Assembly: GCA_026419315.1 (NCBI GenBank)
Contig: JANZZQ010000004.1
Location: 1-23,926, forward strand
Origin: Armatimonadota bacterium
GTDB taxonomy: Bacteria > Armatimonadota > Fervidibacteria > Fervidibacterales > Fervidibacteraceae
Reading direction: 5' to 3'
DNA: 23,926 nt
Positions 7,984 through 15,509 of the stretch are shown here, one piece after another. The notes beneath the pieces were generated by a model that saw only the letters and a list, made by a program, of their open reading frames with translations, was not told the DNA's origin and made no database searches. Within the stretch, counting starts at the first letter, position 1. The number at the start of each line of letters is the position of its first letter. Made by a program: the position numbers and the translations under genes.

Positions 7984-9089
7984 CACCAATCACCTACCGA
8001 ACCATCTTCGAGGTGCACCAAGGGAGTTTCTCGATAACGCTTTGGAATTTTTGCGATTTTCTCCTCGTCAGGTTCTGCGCACAAGCCAACCCCTTCAGGC
8101 ACAGCCACATAGCCGTTGACTTGCTCAAAAGGCTGCTTCAAGCAACTTTCGCCGAGCGTCGTGTGCTCTAAGATGACGAAATTCGGGGTGCAGGCAGCAA
8201 GTTGCAACGCCGCTGCGGTGTTGATTGGACCGTAAGGGTTGTGAGGTGCGATCCCAACATAGTAAGTTTCAGCCATCGCTGCGATTTTGCGCAATTCAAA
8301 AATTCCGCCGCAAATACACGGGTCCGGTTGCAAAACCGATGCCGCTCGCTTCTCCAGAACTTCTCGGAATTGCCAACGGGTGAACAATCGTTCGCCTGTA
8401 GCGACAGGAACGGGAGACTTGTGGGCAACTTCCGCCAAAGCGTCGGCATTGAGGGGTTGACAAGGTTCTTCAATCCAGAGGGGTTTGTATGGCGCAACTT
8501 CCTGAGCAAGCGAAATTGCAACCGCAGGCGTTGTGCGACCGTGCAAATCCAGCAAAACATCGTTCTCCCAACCAACGACCTCGCGAACTGCCCTCACTCG
8601 TTCAACAGCCTTATTGATGAGTTTTGGACCTTCCAGAGGTCTCGCAGGGTCAATAGGGCAGAATTTGACGGCGCTGAAACCTTGCTTGAGTCGTTGTTCA
8701 GCGCTTCGTTTCAATTCATCAAGGTTTTCACCCTCGATGTGAGCGTAAAGTCTGATCCGTTCGCGAACTTTGCCGCCGAGCAACTCATAGATGGGCACGC
8801 CCAACACCTTGCCCTTGATATCCCAAAGAGCCATCTCAATCGCGCTAATGGCAGAGCAGTGAACGAAGCCTCCTTTCCAGAAGAAGCTGCGAAACATCGT
8901 TTGCCAAAGGTGCTCAATTTTGAATGGGTCTTGCCCAAGCAAAAACCTTTTGCACTCATCAACGAAAGTAGCCACTGACCGAAAATTGTCGGGCAAACCT
9001 TCCCCCCAACCGACAATCCCTTCATTCGTCGTAACCTTGACAAAAAGATAGATGCCCGCCTGCACAACTTCAACGCTCTCAATTTTCAT
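7983..9089 (-). CDS. Mandelate racemase/muconate lactonizing family dehydratase, galactonate dehydratase-like
   Basis: Enolase-superfamily enzyme that probably removes water from a sugar acid, as D-galactonate dehydratase does. The 368-residue product has the capping domain (1-115) and barrel with metal ligands Asp181 (DLHGR), Glu207 (IEEP) and Glu233 (TGER), plus catalytic His183 and His283 (APHNPYGP). The DxH and APHxPxGP pattern is that of the DgoD subgroup; from memory the E. coli enzyme uses D183, H185, E209, E235 and H285, nearly the same spacing. Start: of the closely spaced ATGs, the one at 9087-9089 has GGAGG at 7 nt; the earlier ATG is too close to that site. Substrate could be galactonate or another aldonic acid. 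It is coupled by TGATG to comB. Confidence 0.88.
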   Translation of the reverse strand: MKIESVEVVQAGIYLFVKVTTNEGIVGWGEGLPDNFRSVATFVDECKRFLLGQDPFKIEHLWQTMFRSFFWKGGFVHCSAISAIEMALWDIKGKVLGVPIYELLGGKVRERIRLYAHIEGENLDELKRSAEQRLKQGFSAVKFCPIDPARPLEGPKLINKAVERVRAVREVVGWENDVLLDLHGRTTPAVAISLAQEVAPYKPLWIEEPCQPLNADALAEVAHKSPVPVATGERLFTRWQFREVLEKRAASVLQPDPCICGGIFELRKIAAMAETYYVGIAPHNPYGPINTAAALQLAACTPNFVILEHTTLGESCLKQPFEQVNGYVAVPEGVGLCAEPDEEKIAKIPKRYRETPLVHLEDGSVGDW

Positions 9090-9689
9090 CCTCATTCCTC
9101 CCAAGTTACAAAACCTTGCCGCGTCTATTGAATTGCGAGCTTTCCTGGGCGCCGAACTTCAGTCGGTCGAGAAACCGAACCTTTAAAGTCGGCATGAAAT
9201 ATAGCGTCTGGCTTTCGCCTAACAGGTCGGGTCGAAACCCTGACACGGGAGGGCGAAATTCAATGCAAAAGCTGGGTTCACAACTTATCCCCAGGAATTC
9301 GCTCGGCTTGAAATTTCGAGCGGCAAGTGCTTTCGCGTTCCGTATGTAGGTTTCGGCGGGTGCACGAAAATGAAGCGATGTCGTTTGCTCCTGTCATTTC
9401 TCTGCCGGCATTTTTGCTCCCCCTTCGTTTCGCGATTTCCGTTTTACCTCGCTGTTGTTGGCTTGGATTTGATGGTCCAGCCGGCTCTACAGGAGGAACT
9501 CACTTGCCGAGTTTGCCTTGTCCCATCTGAGAGCCCCAATGCTTTCCGAATTTCGGTTCGACAGGGGTCTCATCTTCACTTCGATGCGGAACCCGAGAGA
9601 ACGAATTCCCCCGATGTTAACCCAGCAATTAAGCGCCCCCCTTGCACCTCGCCGGCTTTTGACGAACGCTTTTGGAAATCGCGCTCGGC
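9090..9689. other. Gene-poor stretch between the LsrB-like gene and the DgoD-like gene
   Basis: About 600 bp with no convincing gene. Overlapping short frames on both strands have no ribosome site and no recognisable family. On the minus strand a frame ending near 9112 stays open for about 100 codons but has no usable start. A 6-bp inverted repeat (CGCTCG / CGAGCG, 11-nt loop) lies at 9300-9322. The region must hold the leader of the DgoD-like gene; no clear -35/-10 pair was found. It may include remnants of decayed genes. Confidence 0.5.
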
Positions 9690-10676
9690 TCAAAAGTCAA
9701 ACTTGTCAATGTTCGCCTTCGTGAACTTCATTGGTGGGCCGAGCAGAACTTCATCGCCGCGAATTTCACGCTTGCCCAACCTTCCAGCAACGATGAACTT
9801 ACTGCCGCGTTTGAGGGTTCCGTCGCACAACGCCTTTGCTGTGTAAACTGTCAAGTAGCCTAAGTCAACGGGGTTCCAAAGTATGACTGTCTTGACAGTT
9901 CCGTCATGGACATAATCCCTCATGCTTTTAGGAGTTGACAAACCCACAACAGCGACTTTACCCTTCTTGCCCGCTTGTCTTACCGCTTCAGCGGCGCCTG
10001 GGAATGCGACCGAGGAGATTCCAAAAACGCCCCGAACATTGGGATAAGCTTTCAAGATGTCCATTGTGACTTTGAAAGCGAGCTCTAAGCTCTCCTCGCT
10101 GGGCTTAACGGTCAACAACTTCATCTTCGGGTATCGCTTGGCCATATAGGCTTTCATTCGCTTGAGCCATTCTCTTTGGTTCGGAGCGGTGAAGGAACTT
10201 GTTACAACAGCGACAGGGGCGTCCTCTCCCGCTTGCTTCGCCATTTCGTCTACCAGCGCTTTTGCAACATCGTCGTAAGTTGCTTGATTGACAAAGAACT
10301 CGCGAGCATCTTGTTTGGCGTCGGCATCCCAAGTGATGACGCGAATTCCGCGAGCCATAGCCTTTTTCAGCGTGGGGGCAATCGCCGATGGGTCGTTGCA
10401 GGCGACGGCGATGACATCCGGCTTTCTCGCAATCCACGCTTCAATCAATTCCACCTGCCTTTCAACTGACGCTTCGGTCGGGCCTTCGTAGGTGAGTTTG
10501 ACCGAACCTAACTCCTTGGCGGCTTCTTTTGCCCCCTTCTCGCAAGCATTGAAGTAGTCAATGCCTTTGATTTTGGGGACCGTAAGAAGCGCGATTGGCT
10601 TGCCCTTTTGAGGTGCGGGAGCAGATAAGATAAACGCCGAAAAAAGCAGGACCGCAAATCCCCACAACCTCTTCAT
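9690..10676 (-). CDS. Periplasmic sugar-binding protein, LsrB/RhaS-like (ABC transporter receptor)
   Basis: Secreted substrate-binding protein of the ribose/AI-2/rhamnose type (Peripla_BP_4). The 328-residue product has a signal peptide (basic MKR, hydrophobic 5-18, cleavage probably near 20-22). The mature part follows LsrB closely: YEGPTEASVERQVELI (63-78), ITWDADAK (114-121), GLSTPKSMRDYVHDGTVK (245-262). Compared with LsrB's AI-2 contacts as I recall them, the Lys (35) and first Asp (117) are kept, the Asp-Gln pair is Asn166-Gln167, and the Pro and Ala positions are Ile220 and Ser222, so AI-2 binding is doubtful and rhamnose or another sugar is possible. GAGGAGGGG precedes the ATG. No permease or ATPase is in the window. 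It starts 50 bp after metK with no terminator visible, so shared transcription is likely. Confidence 0.85.
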   Translation of the reverse strand: MKRLWGFAVLLFSAFILSAPAPQKGKPIALLTVPKIKGIDYFNACEKGAKEAAKELGSVKLTYEGPTEASVERQVELIEAWIARKPDVIAVACNDPSAIAPTLKKAMARGIRVITWDADAKQDAREFFVNQATYDDVAKALVDEMAKQAGEDAPVAVVTSSFTAPNQREWLKRMKAYMAKRYPKMKLLTVKPSEESLELAFKVTMDILKAYPNVRGVFGISSVAFPGAAEAVRQAGKKGKVAVVGLSTPKSMRDYVHDGTVKTVILWNPVDLGYLTVYTAKALCDGTLKRGSKFIVAGRLGKREIRGDEVLLGPPMKFTKANIDKFDF

Positions 10677-10726
10677 TTTTAGTCCCCTCCTCTTTGACTA
10701 CCGACAAACTGGGAATTGAAAGCGCA

Positions 10727-11911
10727 TTAATAAATTTGCCACTGGCGTTTAACGAATCCGTCGCGAATTTGCTTCCAATTGCCTAAAACTTCGTCAACAA
10801 TCACCTTCACTTTGTCCTGAACTTTCGCTGCGGGCACTCCCCAAATTTCAACACTCACGACTTGCGGGTCAGTTATGGGCTTACCGATTTGGCTGACCAT
10901 GTAGCAATAAACTTGCTTGACCTCGGGAATCGTTTGAGCGATTCGTTGGGCAATTAGTTGAGTCATGATGCTGTAAACCTTGCCGACATGGCTGACAGGG
11001 TTTTTGCCGGCAACTGCTTCCAAAGTCATTGGCCGGTAGGGGGTGATTAGACCGCTTGCGCGATTGCCGCGCCCAACTTGTCCGTCATCACCTGCCTCCG
11101 CACTTGTCCCAGTAACTGTCAAGTAAGCGCTTTCCGGAGTGTCAGCGGTGTTGACAAAAACCTCAACGTTGCGTTCCGTGAATTTCGGAGCGAGTTCGTT
11201 CCTGACAAAGTCTGCAACTTTTTGCTTAACGAGTTCGTATGTTTCGCGGTTGGGGGTTAGCGAGGCTACAAAAGCGGCAGCAATTGTCAACCGAATGTTG
11301 TCCCCGTTGCGGACCCCCATGACCTTTATGTCCTCACCAAGTTGCGGGAACCGTCTTTTGCCCTCATCGCTGTTGAGAAATTGCTCAGTTTCAAGCACCA
11401 AACGCTCCAACTCGCTTAAAGGTGCGAAGCCAACGGCGAAAGAAGTGTCATTGGCCAGCGGGGGTTTATCTTCATCACCAAAAATTTTCTGCAAATCCAC
11501 ACTGCCGGGGCGAACCCTAAATTGAACTTGCAAGTGTTCGGGTCTCAGGTGTCTAACTTGCTTGCAAAGCCACTGAACTATGACATCTTGGAAGAGTTCA
11601 TTAGGGTCAAAGTTCTTGCCATCCCAACCGAGGGTCGCTCGCCCAACGATGTCGATTTGGATCGGGAAGGTCACCCTTCCGGCCCCAAAATCAACTTCTG
11701 AACTGCCACCCACCAAAACGGCTTTGTCAACATTGTGGTGTAGGATGCGACCGACTTGCTCTCGGTAGAATTGACAGAGAGCGATGGACAACTCTTCAGC
11801 GGCGCCGTCACAAAGCGAGTCGGGATGTCCTTTTCCTTTTCGTTCCACGATTTCAACGGGCATTTCCTCAACGAGGAAGTTTTTCCCGTCCACGACCTGG
11901 ATTCGTGCCAT
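10727..11911 (-). CDS. metK: S-adenosylmethionine synthetase, archaeal type
   Basis: Makes S-adenosylmethionine from methionine and ATP; cytosolic. The 394-residue product belongs to the archaeal MAT family, not the usual bacterial MetK: it begins with VERKGKGHPDSLCDG (22-36), continues HHNVDKAVLVGG (58-69), and has GTSAEAGDDGQVGRGNR in the second half and KNPVSHVGKVY after it. Length fits the archaeal family (about 400). ATG start follows GGAGGTGG at a good distance. A complete SAM-I riboswitch and promoter lie upstream, which independently supports the assignment. Archaeal-type MAT is scattered in a few bacterial lineages, so ancient transfer or retention is possible. A sugar-binding-protein gene follows 50 bp downstream on the same strand. 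Confidence 0.95.
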   Translation of the reverse strand: MARIQVVDGKNFLVEEMPVEIVERKGKGHPDSLCDGAAEELSIALCQFYREQVGRILHHNVDKAVLVGGSSEVDFGAGRVTFPIQIDIVGRATLGWDGKNFDPNELFQDVIVQWLCKQVRHLRPEHLQVQFRVRPGSVDLQKIFGDEDKPPLANDTSFAVGFAPLSELERLVLETEQFLNSDEGKRRFPQLGEDIKVMGVRNGDNIRLTIAAAFVASLTPNRETYELVKQKVADFVRNELAPKFTERNVEVFVNTADTPESAYLTVTGTSAEAGDDGQVGRGNRASGLITPYRPMTLEAVAGKNPVSHVGKVYSIMTQLIAQRIAQTIPEVKQVYCYMVSQIGKPITDPQVVSVEIWGVPAAKVQDKVKVIVDEVLGNWKQIRDGFVKRQWQIY

Positions 11912-11978
11912 GAAAATCCACCTCCAGAGTGAAATGGGTTTCTGAACTCAGACGGGCGGGGACACGAGGAGGGACGGC

Positions 11979-12061
11979 AAAAAAGTTCCCTCACAAGGTC
12001 ACCGCTCCGTCATCTCGTTTGGCGGGGCGCTCCCCGCTAGAACGAGAGGAGCGGGACCTTG
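11979..12061 (-). terminator. SAM riboswitch expression platform: terminator with competing antiterminator
   Basis: Read on the minus strand, a long interrupted hairpin runs between CAAGGTC (12055-12061) and GACCTTG (11994-12000), continued by CCGCTCC/GGAGCGG, TCTCGTT/AACGAGA and an inner GCGGGG/CCCCGC. A run of six T follows at 11979-11984, nine bases after the stem. The 5' arm segment CCCGCTCCTCTC (12044-12055) is complementary, with one G-U pair, to the 3' strand of riboswitch helix P1 and the bases after it (12085-12096). So P1 with bound SAM would free the terminator, while loss of SAM would allow antitermination. The offset T-run leaves the exact mechanism uncertain; a CCTCC element downstream could also pair with the metK ribosome site. 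Confidence 0.75.
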
Positions 12062-12090
12062 CGGATTTCAACGACCGCCTTTGCCCCACT

Positions 12091-12216
12091 CCTCTCATCT
12101 TTTGCCCCGCACAAGATGCGGGACTCAACGCCTTTTGGCACCTTGCCTGCCTTAAAGGCAAGCAGGTTGCCGGGCTTCGTCGGGCGCGTTGACCCTCCAC
12201 CACTCGTGATGAGAGG
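12091..12216 (-). promoter_or_regulatory. SAM-I (S-box) riboswitch aptamer upstream of metK
   Basis: On the minus strand the sequence carries all the S-box core blocks in order: CTCTCATC opening P1, GGTGGAGGG, GAAGCCCGGCAACC (12165-12178), AAGGTGCCAA (12135-12144), and GATGAGAG closing P1. P1 pairs perfectly over nine bases (12208-12216 with 12091-12099). The P3 hairpin (GCTTGCCT..AGGCAGGC) and P4 hairpin (CCCGCA..TGCGGG) are also present. The aptamer binds S-adenosylmethionine and normally shuts off methionine and SAM genes when SAM is plentiful. Here it sits between a strong promoter and metK, which is self-consistent feedback control. Confidence 0.95.
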
Positions 12217-12239
12217 GTGAGAGCGCCGTCGCCGCTTCA

Positions 12240-12268
12240 ATTATAGCCGATCCGGCAAAAGATGTCTA
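12240..12268 (-). promoter_or_regulatory. Sigma-70-type promoter of the SAM riboswitch-metK transcript
   Basis: On the minus strand a -35 TAGACA (12263-12268, five of six consensus bases) is separated by 17 bp from a perfect -10 TATAAT (12240-12245). A start near 12233 would place the riboswitch at the extreme 5' end of the mRNA, as expected. Confidence 0.85.
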
Positions 12269-12593
12269 TGAAAAAGCTTCGGCTCGAAAGTGGTTCAAAC
12301 TCACAGCTTTCGCTTGAGAGTCCGTCAATGCTGCCTCGTGCCACTAACTCAAGTCAGTGGTTAACGGCAAACTTACAGGAAACCGAACTTGTTCGGCAGC
12401 GATGAGAAACTTCCGTCTGAGGTCATCGCTTGCGAAGTTCTTCATCGCCTGCAGGTTAAAGCCCTTATTGCGGTTAGCCGAGGGTATCTGCTGGCAAAAC
12501 TTGCCAACGCACAAGATGATTGTGAGCTAATTGTCCCCTCGGTGAAACAGATCATTGTCAGGTGTGGCAAAGTTTTTGAACGAGGTGAAGGTC
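12269..12593. other. Intergenic region upstream of the UPF0182 gene
   Basis: About 325 bp between the metK promoter and the divergent UPF0182 gene. A plus-strand frame of 95 codons here overlaps the UPF0182 start and has no ribosome site, so it is not called. A small imperfect hairpin (CCACTAACT with AGTCAGTGG) is at about 12340-12360. No strong promoter for the UPF0182 gene was identified. Confidence 0.5.
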
Positions 12594-15509
12594 ATGCGCC
12601 GCTTCGCTTGGGTTGCTCTCATTGTGCTTGCTATCTTGTTCCTGTTCGCAAAGCAAATTGCGCAAGTCTACACTGACTGGCTATGGTTTCGCGAATTGGG
12701 CTACACAAGTGTTTTCTGGATGCGCATGGTGGCAAAGGTTGTGGTCGGGTTTGTTGTTGGCGCTTTCTTCGCTTTGCTCGTCGGCATTAATTTGGTTGCC
12801 GCTAAAAAGTTCATCACTTGGCGCCGTTGGCGCCACTTGCCTTTAGGGTGGCTTGGTCAACTTATACTTTGGATGGAGACGGGTTTCCGTTGGTTCGTTA
12901 TCGTTGTCGCCCTCTCCTTCGGTGTCATTGCAGGGTTGGCTGCTGCGAAGCGGTGGGACTTGGTTCTGCTCTTTTGGTTCGCTCAACCTATGGGGGAAAG
13001 CGACCCTATTTTCGGAAAGGATTTGAGTTTCTTCCTGTTCAGGCTTCCCTTCTGGCGGTTCATCTACGGCTACCTCGTCGGTGCAGGCTTGCTGGCTTTG
13101 GGCTTGACAACTGCTTATTACGCCTTTTATGCCTTTGTTGACATGGTTTTGTCCGGACAATATCCGGTAACTTTGAGAGGTCAAATCCGCGCATTGATGA
13201 GCTACGCAACTCCGCTAATTCGAACCCACTTGCTTGTTCTGGCTGCGATTTTGCTCTTCCTTGGAGCAGTCAACTTCAGGCTCAGTATGTTCGAGTTGCT
13301 TTACGGTAAGGTCGGAGATGAAGCGGTTTGGGGTGCTGGGTTTACCGATTTGAAGATTCGACTACCAGCACTCTGGGTCTTGACAATCGTTTTCGTAATC
13401 GGTGGCCTATTGGTGCTGGCCAACGTTCGGTGGCGGCTTCCTCTTAGGGCTGGGGTTGTTCTGGCTTCCGTTTTCGCTGTCGTTTGGCTTGCGGGCAAAT
13501 TTTTGCCGGCACTGGTTCAAAGATACATTGTCAAGCCTAACGAGTTGACAATGGAGAAGCCTTACCTTAGGCACAACATCGTCATGACAAGATTGGCCTA
13601 TGGACTCCATAACATGCGCGAAATTCGATACCCCTTCAAGGGCGACCTAACTTCGGAAATCCTTGAGCGAAACAAAGATTTGCTGGCGAGCGTTAGGCTG
13701 TGGGATTACCGTCCATTGCGCGACACGTTACAGCAACTTCAGTCAATCCGAGCCTACTACCAGTTTGCCGATGTTGACGTTGACAGGTATGTTGTTGACG
13801 GAGTTTACCGACAGGTTATGATCGCTGCTCGCGAGTTGAATATAGAGGCTTTAAGGCCGACCTGGTATGCCCGTCACTTCCTTTGGACTCATGGGTTGGG
13901 CGTTGTCGTGACACCAGTCAACGAAACCGAAGAAGAAGGGATGCCGGTTCTCTGGGTTAAAGACATTCCGCCGCAGACCAAGTTCCGGGAATTTGAAATT
14001 CGGGAACCAAGGATCTACTTCGGGGAGTTAACCAACGACTATGTGATCGTGCGGGCGAGGGTGAAGGAATTTGATTACCCACGCGAGGGGGGCGGTGAGT
14101 TTGGCGGTGAGGAAGGTGGCGGGATGGCTCGGACAACTTACAGAGGGAAAGGCGGCTCGCCCATTGGAAACTACATCAATCGGCTAGCTTTCGCTTTGAG
14201 GTTCAACGATCCAAACTTGCTTTTGCCGAACCCGATCACTCGTGAAAGCAAGGTGCTTTGGCGGCGCAACATCCACGAGCGGATGCGAGTAATTGCCCCA
14301 TTCCTGATTTACGACCCCGACCCTTACATTGTCATTGCCGAGGGGCGACTTTTCTGGATTTGCGACGCTTACACACACTCGAACAATTTCCCTTACTCTG
14401 AACCCTACGACCACGAGCAAGTTGTGAACATCGCTAACAAGCAGTTGCGCGAGAGGTTCAAATTCAACTACATCCGCAACTCCGTTAAGGTCGCAATCGA
14501 CGCTTACCATGGCACAACTCGTTTTTACGTTGCGGACGAAACCGACCCAATTGTGAGAACTTACGCTCGCATTTTCCCGGGCCTTTTCCGGCCACTTTCA
14601 GAGATGCCAAAATCCCTCCAGAGGCACTTACGGTATCCTGTCACCTACTTCCGGATTCAAGCCGAAAAACTTTGCCTCTACCACATCACCGACCCAGAAC
14701 AGTTTTACCAAAGGGAAGACCTTTGGCGAATTGCGCAGGAGGTTTATGAAGCACAGAGGCAGGAAGTTGAGCCTTACTACGTCATGATGAGGTTACCAAG
14801 TTTGAGGGATTCTCGCCTGGAGTTTGCGCTCATTTTGCCTTTCACCCCATACTTTGCTTCACCTTTGGGGACATCCTTGGGAGCGTCGCCCCCCTTCACC
14901 GAAAGGCACAACCTCGTCGCACTAATGATGGCTCGCTGCGATCTGCCTCAACTCGGTGAGTTGGTCATCCTGAAGATGCCGCCTGGCCGGCAAATTTTCG
15001 GTCCCGCTCAAGTTGAATCACGCATTGACAACGATGCAGAAATTTCTCAGCACTTGACTTTGTGGAAACAACACGGCTCCGATGTCCTCAGGGGCAATTT
15101 GCTCGTCATCCCGATGGATGGTTCACTGCTCTATGTTGAGCCGCTATTTTTGGTCGCAACGGAGACGAGGCTACCTGAACTCAAACGGGTCATCGTTGCG
15201 AACCAAAAGGATGTTGTAATGGACGAAACTTTACCCCTGGCTTTGATGAAGTTGATGAGGCGGCGGAAAGAAAGAGTTCCTGCGCCTATTGGTCCACAAA
15301 CCCCACAACCAACGCCAACCCAACCAACGATTGCACCGCAATTAGGACAAATTGTTGAGCAATTTGTTGCTCAATTGGAGCAGTCCCTCAATCAAGCAGA
15401 AGAGAGCCTGAAACAAGGTGACTTTGCACGCTTCGGGAAGCTGTTTCAACAGCTGCGCCAGCTTGTGGTAGAGTTCAAGAAGCAAGTGGAAGCAACTCCA
15501 ACGCAATAG
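12594..15509 (+). CDS. UPF0182 family large membrane protein
   Basis: A 971-residue integral membrane protein of UPF0182 (PF03699), a family of unknown function found in actinobacteria, cyanobacteria, Firmicutes and other lineages. Hydrophobic segments lie near 5-20, 45-67, 98-118, 158-180, 212-232, 259-279 and 287-303, giving seven membrane helices, followed by a long soluble domain. Family-typical stretches include VYTDWLWFRELGYTSVFW near the N-terminus, EKPYLRHNIVMTRLAYGL after the last helix, and EPYDHEQVVNIANKQLRERF in the middle. The C-terminal 70 residues are a Pro/Thr linker then a Gln/Leu-rich helix, as in many members. ATG at 12594 is chosen over an upstream start because GAGGTG precedes it by 6 nt and the membrane helix starts right after it. 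It stands alone between two gene-poor regions. Confidence 0.92.
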   Translation: MRRFAWVALIVLAILFLFAKQIAQVYTDWLWFRELGYTSVFWMRMVAKVVVGFVVGAFFALLVGINLVAAKKFITWRRWRHLPLGWLGQLILWMETGFRWFVIVVALSFGVIAGLAAAKRWDLVLLFWFAQPMGESDPIFGKDLSFFLFRLPFWRFIYGYLVGAGLLALGLTTAYYAFYAFVDMVLSGQYPVTLRGQIRALMSYATPLIRTHLLVLAAILLFLGAVNFRLSMFELLYGKVGDEAVWGAGFTDLKIRLPALWVLTIVFVIGGLLVLANVRWRLPLRAGVVLASVFAVVWLAGKFLPALVQRYIVKPNELTMEKPYLRHNIVMTRLAYGLHNMREIRYPFKGDLTSEILERNKDLLASVRLWDYRPLRDTLQQLQSIRAYYQFADVDVDRYVVDGVYRQVMIAARELNIEALRPTWYARHFLWTHGLGVVVTPVNETEEEGMPVLWVKDIPPQTKFREFEIREPRIYFGELTNDYVIVRARVKEFDYPREGGGEFGGEEGGGMARTTYRGKGGSPIGNYINRLAFALRFNDPNLLLPNPITRESKVLWRRNIHERMRVIAPFLIYDPDPYIVIAEGRLFWICDAYTHSNNFPYSEPYDHEQVVNIANKQLRERFKFNYIRNSVKVAIDAYHGTTRFYVADETDPIVRTYARIFPGLFRPLSEMPKSLQRHLRYPVTYFRIQAEKLCLYHITDPEQFYQREDLWRIAQEVYEAQRQEVEPYYVMMRLPSLRDSRLEFALILPFTPYFASPLGTSLGASPPFTERHNLVALMMARCDLPQLGELVILKMPPGRQIFGPAQVESRIDNDAEISQHLTLWKQHGSDVLRGNLLVIPMDGSLLYVEPLFLVATETRLPELKRVIVANQKDVVMDETLPLALMKLMRRRKERVPAPIGPQTPQPTPTQPTIAPQLGQIVEQFVAQLEQSLNQAEESLKQGDFARFGKLFQQLRQLVVEFKKQVEATPTQ

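Noticed and set aside
9370..9846. Plus-strand frame of 158 codons with a signal-peptide-like beginning
   Set aside because: More than 150 bp lie antisense to the clear binding-protein gene, it has no ribosome site, and the product resembles no family.
11991..12240. Minus-strand frames of 67-70 codons upstream of metK
   Set aside because: They coincide with the SAM-I riboswitch and its terminator, which explain the sequence fully as structured RNA.
12389..12676. Plus-strand frame of 95 codons upstream of the UPF0182 gene
   Set aside because: It overlaps the UPF0182 start in another frame, lacks a ribosome site and shows no recognisable domain.
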